A DNA stretch of 64,000 bases, from contig JAKGHH010000001.1 in NCBI GenBank assembly GCA_022828595.1, positions 73,280,401 to 73,344,400 on the forward strand. Direction: 5' to 3'. The notes below the pieces were generated by a model that saw nothing but the letters and a program-made list of their open reading frames with translations, was not told the origin of the DNA and did not search any database. How positions within the stretch are numbered: position 1 is the stretch's first letter; the number at the start of each line of letters is the position of its first letter. A program made the translations under genes and the position numbers. Positions 11,018 through 22,980 of the stretch are shown piece after piece. The stretch is from Nelumbo lutea. Taxonomy: Eukaryota; Streptophyta; Magnoliopsida; Proteales; Nelumbonaceae.

Positions 11018-12246
11018 GAGTGGGGACGGGTTATTTAACAACAAGGTGACAACGAAACGATGAACTCTTACGTTTGAGCAAAGGAAGCAATTCATTTATT
11101 TGTCAAAATTTTCATCAGCTAAAAAAGAACATTCTGAACCAAAGAGAAGACACGAAATTAGGAAGGAAAAAAAAAAGGAAATCAATATCTAGACACGCAA
11201 AGAGCAGATATCTTAATGTGCACATAAACTAGCACAAAGGCCCGTGTTAAACACGGACAAAGAAGACAAAGAGAAAACTAAACAAGAATCATGGACACTA
11301 CCTTCTTCATGTAGGTGAAAGTTCGGTGCTCAACACGAAACAACAAAGAATATTGAAAAAAGCTAAGAAAACAAAATAGTATAGAAAGTTAAAGAGAGGT
11401 ACAGGTACAAAGTTAAAGTGGTAAAACGTAAAATAATCATAAAATTACACCATAACCAACACAAAATGTTCTTGGGCCTTTCCCTCTGCCCACAACTTCT
11501 TATGGTACAACATTTCTACTAGTATTTGCAATTTTCCCAGCGAGAGGTATAAGTAAGTCGTAGACTTTCAAATTCACAAAAGAATAATACATTCCTACAC
11601 GATGAAAAGAATTTAATGAAATCAAGCTATTGGTACATTGACAGAGAAACCACTTTCCACCCTCATCTTTTTGTTTGATTAAAAGATGTAAAATATTTTA
11701 GCATGTAAATAGAGAGTTATATCGCCCATCAAAAATAAATAAATAAATAAAGGGTCATTGAAACACTCCCTATATTTTTATGAATTTGCTAAAATTTATC
11801 TTATAATTTTTTTTATTAAAGCACTCCCAATAATTTAGGATTGATTTACTTAATTGATGTTTCATTAGATGACAGTGGAAAATGACAGTTTTGACTTTAA
11901 CGTCCATTTGAATAAATTTAATCAAAAGAAAATAAAAATAAAAGTATCATTTTTGCCCCTAATAAGACACAAGCAACCATTCTATTTGGCTCCATTTGTA
12001 TAATTTTATTTTCTGTATGAAGAAGTTTAGGCAATGTTTGGTTTAAAGGAAAAGTTTAGGCAATGTTTGGTTTGTAAAGGTTTCCTTACATTTCCCTACT
12101 TTTTCCTTCAAACCAAACATAACTTTAAGGAATAATTTTAGAATAAACAATCATGGGCCCTTGCTCTTCAACATTTTCCATTCAGTTTAGGTGATCATCT
12201 TACTACTTTTAAATTGCAAAACAAACACTTATTAGTGAAAGTTGAT
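11018..12246. other. Intergenic, no gene
   Basis: A near-palindrome CCGTGTTAAACACGG lies near 11243, and the part at 12010-12130 carries a duplicated caatgtttggttt phrase. Both look like transposon traces. No coding sequence was recognised. Confidence 0.4.
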
Positions 12247-12479
12247 TAAGGTGGCATTTGATAAATTTGAAATCTGAAATCTAAAAAGTTAAAAGGATAT
12301 TGAAACTATCTGAAATCTGAAAAGAGACATTGATACTTTTCTACTTTTCAGAGGCTCTGAATACTTTGGCATGTTTGTGTTGGACCAAACTCTTAACATC
12401 TGAAATACCCTATTTTTACTATTTTGCCCCTAGAAAAGACTATTTGGTAAATTTGAACTCAATTTGTATTATTTCATAT

Positions 12480-13255
12480 AAAAAGATTTATCAAATTCAA
12501 AATAATATTAAAATCATACAATAAAATTAATAAAATATATAATAATTATGAAAAATAATTAATAAATAACGTAATTAAATTAATAAAAATAATTACTCAC
12601 TATTAAAAAATAATAAAAATGATTAAAATTTAATAAAAATTAATAATTATACTAATATTGAACCAACACAAACAAAAAATAATTAAATACATAATAACAA
12701 CGAAAAATAATTAATAATTAATAAATAACATAATTAAAATAATAAAAAATAATTAATCACTACTAAAAAATAATAAAAATGATTAAATACATAATAACTA
12801 CGAAAAATAAGTAATAAATAATAAATAACGTAATTAAATTAATAAAAAATAATTACTCACTACTAAAAAATAATAATAATTAAATACATAATAATTACCA
12901 AAAATAATTAATAATTAATAAATAACAAAAAATAATTACTCACTATTAAAAAAATAATAAAAAATGATTAAATTTTAATAAAAATTAATAGTTATAATAA
13001 TATTGAAACACAAATAAAAAATAATTAAATACATAATAATTACAAAAATAATTAATAATTAATAAATAACGTGTTTAAATAATAAAAATAATTACTCACT
13101 ATTAAAAATATTAAAAATGATTAAAAATTAATAGTTATAATAATATTGAAACACAAATAAAAAATATTTAAATATATAATAATTATGAAAAATAATTAAT
13201 ATTTAATAACTAACGTGTTTAAAATAATAAAAAATAATTACTCACACATTATTAG
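12480..13255. repeat. AT-rich diverged tandem repeats inside the Harbinger element
   Basis: Phrases such as aataattactcactattaaa and attaaatacataataa recur four to five times at irregular spacing of about 100-200 bp, each with small indels. The tract is over 85% A+T and non-coding. It lies downstream of the transposase gene in the element's own orientation. Confidence 0.65.
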
Positions 13256-13452
13256 ATTTTCATTTGTGTGCATTCACATATTAGATTTTCATTTGTTCAG
13301 CCCCACATGCACACATTATTGGAGAATGCCTAACAACCATTTTCCCTACATAAAATAAAAGTTTGTTCACTTACATAACCATATAGTAAACTACAAACAA
13401 ACAAGCAGTTCTACATAGTTCAAGTACATAACTAGGATCAAAGATAAGTAGT

Positions 13453-14712
13453 TCAATGCATGTTCCTATTTAATAATTCTTGTGCAATTTCCTTTTGCAA
13501 TGAAGCCATGAATTGTGCATCAACCTGCCCATAAGATGTCTTTCCATTGTCATGCTCTTCTATCTTTACTTCTACATTTTCATTAGGCACCTGAATATTA
13601 GATTCATCGTATTCATTGAAAAGAGTATCAACTATTGATTCCCTTCTCAAATAATTGTGGATAGCGACACATGCAATGACTATGTCCTGTTGGACATGGA
13701 GATTGAAAGGCGCCATCCATTTAAGAATTGGAAAGTAGGCTTTCAGAACACCAAATGATCTCTCAATTACATTTCTTAACTTTGCATGTGCCTTGTTGAA
13801 TCGTTCTTCTTTTGTCCTAGCACGCTCACGACAAAAGTCTGCTGCCCAATATCGCACATTTCGATAGGGTGCCATAAAGTGTCTTGTATTTGCGTATGCA
13901 ACATCATAAAAATAGTAATTGTCTGTGTCAATCAAATATATCTATCAAACAAATGAATTTATTAAAAAAAACAAACACCCATACAACACCATTCTTACCA
14001 GTAGGTGGAAATGGAAAATTGTTGATAGGGTTGTGTGCAACCTCATGTAAAACCCTAGCACCATGTGCTATTCCTTCCCAGTCAGCATAAATATATGTAA
14101 ACACCATATTAATATCACAAATAGCCAACACATTCTGGAAACATTCTTTCCCTCCTCTTCCTCGGTATGCTAGTTGTATTTCCGGTGGTACCACAACATG
14201 AACAAGTGTCCCATGTAAAGCACCAATATCACCCTTCGACAAAAAAAAAAAAAACTAGTTTTGATCTCAACCCCTACACCAATCAAAATTATGAAACTTA
14301 TGTGATATTGTCAATTATTTACCTTGAACACTTGTCGGAGTCATTTATGGCGCCCTGGGATGTTTGGATTTGGATCAAATGTAGTTGGGCGGATCATTTC
14401 TTGTGCAAATTCCATCATAGCAGATAGCACTTGATGAAAGTATGTATGCACAGTTTGGGTGGAGTGCTAGAATCTTCTCTTCAAAATAGAGAACCTTTCA
14501 ATATGGCTTAAACACAATAGAAACATAGCCATCTTCTCCTCCACTGACATGTATTGGCTATCATGCAACCATCCACGATTACGAAATTGGCCACAGATCC
14601 GTACATATGCTTCAATCGGCATCCTCATCACCTCGATGGTTTGCTGGTCATTTCCATTTAATAGCTCATGTGTATAAAGACAACCGGGTAGTGCAGATTC
14701 ACAATCTGACAC
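13453..14712 (-). pseudogene. Harbinger/Pong DDE transposase, inactivated
   Basis: The minus-strand reading starts near 14712 (ESALPGCLYTHELLNG, EKMAMFLLCLSHIERF) and continues through IRPTTFDPNPNIPGRH, GDIGALHGTLVHVVVP, RGRGGKECFQNVLAICD, FTYIYADWEG and FPFPP. It then joins across an intron (13998-13923, GTAAG...CAG) to YYFYDVAYANTRHFMAPYRN and HAKLRNVIERSFGVLKAYFP, ending at 13453. Members of this family have Asp in GALDGT, Asp in the YYLxDAAY motif and Glu in RNVIER. Here the second and third are kept but the first is His (GALHGT). In-frame stops occur after HIERFSILKRRF (TAG) and after GRHK (TGA). It would have cut and pasted the element; it cannot now. Confidence 0.85.
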
Positions 14713-15248
14713 CCTTAGAATACGCCTTTGTAAAGTTTTTCATATACCAATATAACAGGATAATCCTACCCAACCTCTTCATCCTAGGTGTCAACATGTT
14801 TTTTTTTTTGGTACCTGATGGTTACATTCCACACTGAGATTAATGTAAAAGCAAATCTATAAGCATATTGAAGAGAAATATCAAAATATCATTTTCATCC
14901 AATAAACTCATCAAGTTTGTGTAAACATACTCAAAATATCAAAAAAACAAAACCCAACAAGTATAATGCAAGTATATCATCCCAAATTGTTTAACAAAAA
15001 AAAGGAGTTCCATCTAATCAACCAAAACAACAAGTCCAAGTACGATTAAAATCAATGAACAAGTCCTACAATATGTTCATCCTCTTAGCATAAACTGATA
15101 TCCACCATTTAATCGCCTCATTATTGGGTGTGTCATAAGAACCATACCAATGGATCCATTCCCTTCTTGCTTTCGGGCTTTCCACAAAGATGACCTAAGC
15201 CTCTATATATAAAGGAGTACTAGGTGTCCAACCAAAATCATCAAGCTT

Positions 15249-16061
15249 CTAAACACATTCTTCTACAATTGGTCCTCCATCCTCAGGAATCATAATATCA
15301 AGAAGCTTCTCCATCTTAGCATCAAGCTCACTAGTGAACTTTTTTTGCCTCTTGGAGGGGCATTCACTTGGACCCATAGACTCCTCAAAAGTCTGTTGTA
15401 TTTGAGGCTGGGACCTTGGGGGAGGTGTGATAGGCATATCATCAATGTCAATAGGATCACCATCTAGTGTCTCACCATCAAAACCAGTACCTAGGGAAGC
15501 ATTTGATAGACCCATAGATGCCATTGGTCTCTTCCTATTTGACAATGGAGTCCAACCAACTTCTCTAGTTGAACAGACCCCATCGAGCAATGCTCTACAC
15601 TCATCGGAAAATTGGAATCTTGCATACCTAAAAACCTTCGCATTTGGGTAGGCCTATTATCGTACAAACAAACAACCCATCCTATTAGATTCTACACAAT
15701 ATACATTACCTAACAACAACAAAAATTCAAGGTAGTTTACCCTCAAGAACTCTTCCCACTAGTCATTTGATCAGTCCACTGTACCAGTAGACGGGTTGTA
15801 TCCATTTCCAGTATTGATGAGGGTCACCAATAATTGATATTTTCTCTTTAAATAATCGAAGCCATTTTTAAGTTGCTTCTATGAAAAATTCTTATGGAGC
15901 TTTTCCATGATCTTTTTCTGAATTTGTGCCCACGATTCTTTCTTAAGTGACCCACCTTGTCTCCCATGTGTGGACACGTCATCAATGTAGAAGTCCAACA
16001 ATAGTTTTTGTAGGGTCGGGTCCTTCCAAGTGGTTCTATCAAAATTATTTCCAGAGGCCAT
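15249..16061 (-). pseudogene. Harbinger ORF1, Myb/SANT-like DNA-binding protein, inactivated
   Basis: From ATG at 16061 the minus strand reads a Myb/SANT-like domain (WKDPTLQKLLLDFYIDDVS, then SLKKESWAQIQKKI, KQLKNGFDYLKRKYQLLV, NPSTGTVD). After a spacer that may be an intron (about 15750-15655) there is an acidic, low-complexity C-terminal half (SMGPSECPSKRQKKFTSEL, KMEKLLDIMIPEDGG). Stop codons interrupt it after KLHKNFS (TAG), after GTVD (TGA where Trp is usual) and after SND (TAG). Proteins of this kind bind the element ends and work with the transposase. It lies upstream of the transposase and shares its strand. Confidence 0.82.
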
Positions 16062-18779
16062 TCCTAACCCCTATAAATGATAATGTAAGACCTATGTCAA
16101 AAAATAAAAAACCCAATTTCAAAGCATAAAGAGCTATAACAAAAAGAAGCTTCTCAAAGCTAAAGAAGAGAAATAATAGAATATACTCATATTTATATCA
16201 ACAAAATAAGCATACTCATATTTATAAATATACTCATATCAGCAAAATAAACATACCTTTGGGGGTGTAAATTCAGTATAGTGTAAGACCTATGGGGGTG
16301 TAAATGTTTTGGATTGATTAATATAAATTTGTGAGAGAGATGCCAAATGAACACTGAGAACCTTGATTTCATTGTCATTAGCTATCAGAATCTAATTTTT
16401 CTATGGAAGCCTGGTGGTTATAACTAGAGCCAAAAGCAAAGTACGGCTCAAGAAACATGGGGTGGGAGCCAGGTGAATCAAATCAGTCTTACGACTGCTT
16501 GGACTGTAATTGTTTAGAGATTAAAGCTGCCTAAGTACTTTGAAACATAGGTTTCTGACTATGTGCTGACTATGTGCAGGTTTCTAATGAGAATTGTGTA
16601 TGGGACACTGTTCTCAGAAGTCGGAAGTACTTTAAAACTGAGAAGTAGAAACTTTCTTAAAACTACCTCAGACACTCTACATACAGTATGCAATTTGACC
16701 CTAATTGAAAGGACAGGAGACTGGTTAGAAGAGAAGTCTAAGGCAGTTTATTGTCAAAACTTTTCATAACAAGTTGACTCGGTAAGAAGTTTAGGAGCTT
16801 GGTACAAGCATAATTTGGTGCAAATACATTCTCCCAGAGGTAGCTTTTTTGTTTGATCTCCCTACTTAAATGAGATCCTTACTAGGGACAAACTCTTAAA
16901 CAAAGGTGTGGGAAGTGTTTCATTGTATTGTGTTATATGAAACAGGGTGGAGGAATCTATGAATCACCTGTTGTTACATTGTACTTTCACTACATATGCT
17001 TGGAATAAAGCTTTGTTCACTTGAGCTCAGTTTAATAGTAATCCCACTAAATTTATTTTTCCCCTGTAGAATGACAAGGCCAGAAATTTTCTCCTCCAAA
17101 GTTCAGTACCTCTGTGGTTTCTCTGTGGAAGGGAGTTCTTCATTTATGCCTATGAAGTTTCTTCTGCTATGTTACCGGAAAATGACAGAGAATAGCTAAA
17201 CAAGGTGTTGGAAATGTAAAGATGCATACACTAAAAATTGATATGCCAACATAATATAATAGCATTGAGATAGTATCTAGGTTTCATACTTCTTATGGAA
17301 AAAACCAATTGTAATTTCTTGCTTGTTGAACTTGAACATCTTAAGGAGATTTACCTAATGCTCCATTTTTGTCTATTTACTTTTTGGATGATGCATGTAA
17401 TTGCATTATTTTACTTATTTTCTAGGTTGGCCCTTTTTATGACATAAAACTTAAAGTTTGTTTGTGGGTTTGCTAAAATTTAGAAACATCTCCATTAAAT
17501 TTCTGATTACATTTTATAAAGAAGCTAAGATACATGAAAATAGGCCTTTGTGTCAACAAGGAAAATGAACACTGTTGTTGAGTCATATTTAAAAATTAAC
17601 TTTGTGTCCCATTTTATTGTTGTCCCATTGATTATTTGTCGATCAAGCATTTCTTTGACTTTGCTTTTGAATCGAGTCTTTACCAAAAAAAAAAAAAAAC
17701 TCATAAACATCAATGGTCAGTTCCACTCATTTTTAAATATAAGGAAAAACTCATCATACAAAGATGCATAAACCATTGAGAAAGCATTGAGAGGGAGGGA
17801 TTACTTTCAACTGATTTGGGTTATTCTAATCCAACTTGAGTAGTAGTGTAAAAGAGAATGTAATAAAGACATATAGCTTCAGGTATGAAATATCAAACAT
17901 CTCAATGAACCCTATAAATTAGAAACCCTGGTTTTGACACTAACAAATGAATTGGTTTAATTTAAGACTCTCAGAATCTCCATGATGACATCCTAGGGAA
18001 TAGTCGCAAAAGAGAGTTCTTTAAAAAGCCCTATTCCCTCACTACGTGACCATAGAACAGGGAGTTCTATCCCTAAAAAAATATGCCAACATACCTCAAG
18101 GTATGTTGGCATAAAACATTCATGTTTATCCATATACCACAAATCAAACGAATATCATACGAAAATCAAATGAAAATGCATAAATCTTATAGAGAATATG
18201 GGTAAAGCAAACCAAACAAAAATCTTTCATGTTTATCCATATACTACAAAGAAAACGAATCTGAATGGAGTCATAGCATAAAACATTCCTGTTTATCCAA
18301 GAAGCATGGCAATAAAAAAGAAAAAAAAAAATTGAAGATTGCAAGGGTTTTTGAGGGAGCTTCTTCATATTCGGTTCGAAGAGAAGGTTCTTCAGTTCGA
18401 AGCAAGAAACATACATTTCAAAGAGCATATTTGGTTTGAAGTGAAGCTTCACAGAGAAATGGTGGTGGAGCTTGCTCGTAGAGAGGATGGTGGTGAGCTT
18501 CTTCTCAATTCGAAAATGGGGTGAATGACCTTTTTTTTTTTTGGGTTTTATGTGAAGGACAAATTGTTGTCATTTTTAATTTTTCATGAGGATAATGTCA
18601 TCATTTACCGATGTCTGAATAGCCTCTGAGCACATTAAGCACTCGCCCAACCACTTTCATTTTAAGATCTAAAAATGCAGTTCATACCTAATATTAAGAT
18701 GCACACCCAAACAAAGGTGGCATCTGAAAAGCAACTATTTCAGATTTTAGAGGTCTGAAATAGGTTATCAAACGCCACC
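16062..18779. other. Right non-coding arm of the Harbinger element
   Basis: This is the 5' side of the element in its own orientation. Short imperfect repeats (atactcatatttat at 16183-16240; catgtttatccatata at 18121 and 18228) and a perfect hairpin at 18082-18113 are present. The rest shows no family signature. Confidence 0.5.
18082..18113. repeat. Perfect hairpin
   Basis: A 14-bp inverted repeat (core ATGCCAACATACC / GGTATGTTGGCAT) with a TCAA loop and no mismatch. The phrase atatgccaacata also occurs at 17239-17251. Function unknown; it sits inside the Harbinger element. Confidence 0.8.
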
Positions 18780-18782
18780 TAA

Positions 18783-19239
18783 GTAAATATGTTACAAACT
18801 ATAGGGGGTGTTCTACTAAACGACACAAAAATAAAATAAAAAAGACTAAAGAGTTATAATCATACAGTGCCTACCAAAATACCCAGAATTATATGATTCA
18901 ATTCAGGTTGTCTGATTTGAATAATTTCAACCACAACGGGTTCTCATATTAAGGTTTGGAACTTTTGAAAATCTAACAAATTATCAACCCAATCTGTGGT
19001 ATGGTTAATGGGCCTCACGTGTACCCAAATAATAGAGAAATCATTTATAAAATCCTTAAGAATAAGACATACTAGTTTTGTTGTTGGTAGTTCTTGCTAC
19101 CTAACATTCTTTAGAGAATGGCTTTGAATGAAAATATGTATAGTGCAAAATCTTATATTTTGTATTATTTTATATGTATTTATGTTATACATATTTACAT
19201 TTGTACTCTTTCCAAACTGAGTCAATCCAATTGAATGAA
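18783..19239. other. Intergenic, no gene
   Basis: Single-copy-looking AT-rich sequence between the Harbinger element and a LINE fragment. Nothing recognisable. Confidence 0.4.
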
Positions 19240-19628
19240 AATATATATGGTAGCAGCTGGTGAAAGAGTGGTACAACCTGCTATTTTAAATCTTGAAGCA
19301 ATGGCAATGAGAATGAGGTCTTGCGGAGGCAGTCAACTGTGGAGCTCAGTTCCTATATAGTTGCCGAATCTGATTCAAAAGATTTAATTGCAGCAATTTC
19401 TCAGGATTCAGAAATGAAGTTTAGTGAACTTTGGCCTATATAGTACAGGACATAAGAGTCTTGGTTCAAAGGTTCCAGCATATTTCCTTCTGTTGGATTA
19501 GTAGGATTTCGAATCGAGTAGCGCATAAAGTGGCAAATTTTTGTTCCCGTTCAAATGGCTGGCACCGTTGTGCAGCTCATGGACCTCTTTGATCAGAGAC
19601 CTTATTAAATTAAAAAAAAAAAAAAAAG
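19240..19628 (+). pseudogene. LINE 3' end: RNase H-like domain with poly(A) tail
   Basis: Spliced across frameshifts, the plus strand reads GERVVQPAILNLEAMAMRM, ESDSKDLIAAISQDSEMKF, then VQDIRVLVQRFQHISFCWIS and NRVAHKVANFCSRSNGW. This is the RNase H-like domain found at the C-terminus of plant L1-type retroelement polyproteins, with the SDSKDLI motif typical of the family. An A-rich tail follows at 19604-19628. Stops and frame changes make it dead. It is a 5'-truncated insertion, as is usual for LINEs. Confidence 0.78.
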
Positions 19629-20677
19629 ATAAATAGTCTGCTGTGTAGACACTGGGTGTGAATTGTGATGGACCTCATGGACCTCTCCCTTCTAAAATCA
19701 GCTTTTAGAAGAAGAGATTTCAGCTGGGTGTGATGGAACAGGGCGGCCAGATTCTACAATGTAAAAACCAAAACCATTACATCGGTTTGGGTTGAGATTC
19801 TGTGAATAATATTCAACAAATTTGCAATCCAATCGGTTCCACTGGGACAGCATGCCACAGAGATTGAAGATAAGATTCAAGGCTGAAATTGTTAAATTTG
19901 CATCTGTAAAAGGCTCCGCCTACGGTATACTTGGGCGCCGGTTGGCTTCTTAACCCGCTAGGTAAGCATGGGTTTTATTAAAAGAGGGCCCAGGTGAGGG
20001 CAAAAGTGGGTTTTTAAATTTTAAAACGTTTCACATGATGTCTGTCACAACTCACATGTAAGCAGAATTTGACATCCACTAAGGATGGCAGCATGTGTCA
20101 TATTTCCGAAATTTCAGGGATAATTTAAGGAGTATCATATTTAAAAGTTTGGGGGTACCTTAAATAATTGTCGGATAGTCAGGGGTGCTTTTAACTAAAT
20201 CATCCGTTCTTGACGCATGTATCTGCAAATTATCAAACTAGAGAATAAAAATAATAGAGTATCAAAGTGATTAAATGCTCCATAGTCCATACTAAATTTT
20301 TTTAAGTATCAACCATGTCAATACTTTAAACCATGTCTAAGACCAAAACACTTTTAGTTTTAAGCTCCAGGTTTAAAATCACAATTAATGAAGCATATTC
20401 AAACATAACCTATTCGTGAGATTACTTTCAAATAGGGAGAAAAATTTTGACCCTTCAGTTAAAAGGTCAAAAATCTCATTTTATATGTCAATGTCTGTCC
20501 GTGAATTGGCATCAATTCCGAGTTGGCATCCATCTCTTTGGGCCTAAAAATTTTGATTCTGGGCTGAATTGTCGTTCTCCCAAAAATCTAGTGATGTACA
20601 ACAGACATTTTATAGAGGCATAAAACAAAATAAAAAGAACTCGAAAATTTTCTATTATCTTTTACACCTTTCAATAT
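19629..20677. other. Intergenic, no gene
   Basis: AT-rich DNA. The part at 20110-20200 (caggggtgctttt, gggggtacctt) resembles non-coding phrases common in plant DNA transposons. No gene was recognised. Confidence 0.4.
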
Positions 20678-20685
20678 GGGATTTT

Positions 20686-21217
20686 TAGAGGTATAAAGTG
20701 GGTAGTGCTGAGTAGGCACGACACGGCCCACAAGCGGCCCGCGCAAAGTGCGAACCGTGCTGCCCTCCCAGTGAAAATTTTGGTAGTCGGCCTGTCACGG
20801 CCCAAGCTGGCCCGTGGGCCAAGCCTTGGGCCAGGGCAGGCTATGCATCGAGCCAAAGCTATTTATTTAAAAAAATTGACAACAAACTTAAAATTTTAAT
20901 TTTATATGAATTTTGTGTATACAATTACTTATCTATATAATAATTAAATAAATTAGTATAATAAAATTTAAAAAATTATTTATTTTATTAGTATATTATT
21001 ATATAATATTATATAAATATATACAATATATAAATAATATATATGAGCCGTGTCAGGCCATGCCGCAGGTCATACTAGGCCGTGTTAGTCCACGGGCCAC
21101 GGGCGGCACAGTCCACTCGGTTGTGCCATGTTGTACCAGCCCGTGAACCTAAAACTCCAGGCCCAACACGACCCACATAGTCATACTAGGCCTGACACGG
21201 CCTGATTTACAACTCTA
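20686..21217. mobile_element. hAT-like MITE with perfect 8-bp target duplication
   Basis: The ends TAGAGGTATAAAGTGGG and GATTTACAACTCTA are imperfect inverted repeats. GGGATTTT is directly repeated outside both ends (20678-20685 and 21218-21225). The flanks are rich in gacacggcc/ggcccgtg motifs and the centre is AT-rich. The 8-bp duplication and TAG start fit hAT. The apparent open frames across 20671-20899 on both strands are side effects of the GC-rich arms. Confidence 0.85.
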
Positions 21218-21225
21218 GGGATTTT

Positions 21226-22309
21226 CTGTTGTATTTCTTATAGGCTGTGGCTCCTCTTTGTCACACACAAGACGAAGGCCCAAATGCGTTCATAGCGGAG
21301 GATGGGGATGTTGGTGGTCAGGCTTAAAAGAAAATGAAATTTACAAATAATTGGAATTGTTGGAGTGAAGGGCCAATAGCATACTCTGATTGATTAAACA
21401 AGATGAGGATTCGAAAATGTTGTAATTCTAGAACAGTGATTGAAGTTGACGATGAAATGATCTTTTGAATCGAGAAAAACAATACGTATGGGAGAAACAA
21501 ACTTGACTCTCTATTTGTTCAACTTCTTAGATTTGAAAGAAAAGTCCAATATGAATTTCTAAATAAAAAATCAAACAAATATGATATTATCAAATAAATA
21601 ATTCACTTATTCAAGTAATGTGAAGTAGGCTACTGGTTGTATTGTTATTATAATTTACAGGGCGGCGGAGTTAGAAATTTTTTATGAGGGGCCAAAATCT
21701 AAAGTTGATTAGAAGAGGGGGTAATAAATATAAATGTCAAAAGACTAAATAAGGTTGGCATCTAAGTATACCTCACCCAGGCAAGGTTCAAATTATTGCA
21801 GCATATAATACCATATTCATACTGTACGATGTTATATATAACTGAAATGTCAGGAAATGAATCAGTTGATAGGTTGAACACCAAAGGTCCGTTTGGTTTA
21901 CAATCTAAATTAGAATTGAAATCCATGGAAATTGGACTGAAATGATCTATTCCCCTACCTGTTTTGTTTTTGGTTCAGATGCAAATCCAAATGAACTGGA
22001 ATGGATTCTCATTGCCCACATTGAAATTTGAATCATTGGGCACTTGAAAAATGAAATCAATACATAAGATGATAAGAATATATATCGATACTCTGAACCT
22101 TACTCCCCAGTAGCACCCTAAATAGCTATAGGCTATAGCTGAGACCCTGGACCATCGTTAGGTAAGTAATTGCCCTTCCGGCAAAGGTTCAAACTCATGC
22201 TTAAAACTTAAAAGTGATTCTGCCGAATTAGTGTACACCAAAATACCAAATGGTTATTGGCAAATAATGGCAACTTTTCTTCCACGTCCAAATCACCTAC
22301 AGTCTACAC
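21226..22309. other. Intergenic, no gene
   Basis: Non-coding. No inverted or tandem repeat could be delimited. Confidence 0.4.
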
Positions 22310-22560
22310 ATACCATGCCGGACCTTATCGGACGATTGGATCAGAAAAATCGGAAACCAGTCAAGTGATTGATTTTATTTTACTCCAAAATTTTTATTTC
22401 CCCAAAAACCATTGGTTTAGCCAGTAAACTATTGATCCATGTGATTAAACTGTTCGGACCATTCAACAGTTTGATTGGTTTTTAATTTTTTAATTTTTTT
22501 TGTCAGAACAGATCATTCATTCGATTTGAACGATCGGACCATTCAACCCTCCGGTTCATT
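22310..22560 (-). repeat. Diverged copy, in reverse, of the 40.1 kb tandem unit
   Basis: Phrases such as cattcaacagtttgattggtt, the poly-T stretch followed by gtcagaacag, and cgatcggaccattcaac line up in order with the reverse complement of the unit repeated at 40116-40975. It is an interspersed repeat of unknown class. Confidence 0.6.
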
Positions 22561-22972
22561 TTAAAAGCACGGGCCAATCACGCAGTCGAATGCTGACATT
22601 CTCATCCTCATCAGGAGGAACTTAAATGACTTGGCCAGTACTGATTGGTCCAGCATAGCATTTTCGAAAAAAGAATCGTATAGCATAAGGCACTTGGTTG
22701 TTATTTTTTGTGTGCGATTAATGATACGGTTGTGTGTGTTTATCAGAGACGGGTTGATTGAATTGAACAGCACAAATGCAAATCAAGAGTAGCTCAAGGA
22801 CTCAATAAGGTGGGCTTTAGAGATAGAATAATAGAATCAACAAAATGGTGAAAATATATATTAGGTATGGATGGATTCATTGCAGCAACTCTCGCAAAGA
22901 TATGTGGTGCATATAAATCACAGAGCAATCATTATTACGGGAGGCGGGGCCTACTGATTCTTTCAGTTTCTT

Positions 22973-22980
22973 TATATAAA
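22973..22980 (+). promoter_or_regulatory. Probable TATA box of the NPF gene
   Basis: TATATAAA lies about 430 bases before the start codon. Transcription would begin near 23005-23015, giving a long 5' UTR containing a CT-rich tract at 23264-23290 that is typical of plant leaders. Confidence 0.5.

Larger units (their letters stand above)
12250..18779 (-). mobile_element. PIF/Harbinger (Pong-type) DNA transposon, full length but decayed
   Basis: The left end GGTGGCATTTGATAA and right end TTATCAAACGCCACC are 15-bp terminal inverted repeats with one mismatch, flanked by TAA at 12247-12249 and 18780-18782. The TAA/TTA 3-bp duplication is the hallmark of PIF/Harbinger. Further similarity lies just inside both ends (CAGAGGCT...). 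Inside, both on the minus strand, are the two genes expected of this superfamily: a Myb/SANT-like DNA-binding protein and a DDE transposase. Each carries stop codons. At 6530 bp it is long for the family, mainly from an AT-rich repeat tract at the left and non-coding DNA at the right. Confidence 0.88.

Noticed and set aside
20671..20899. GC-rich open frames on both strands
   Set aside because: They fall on the arm of a hAT-like MITE, where repeated ggcccg motifs avoid stops.
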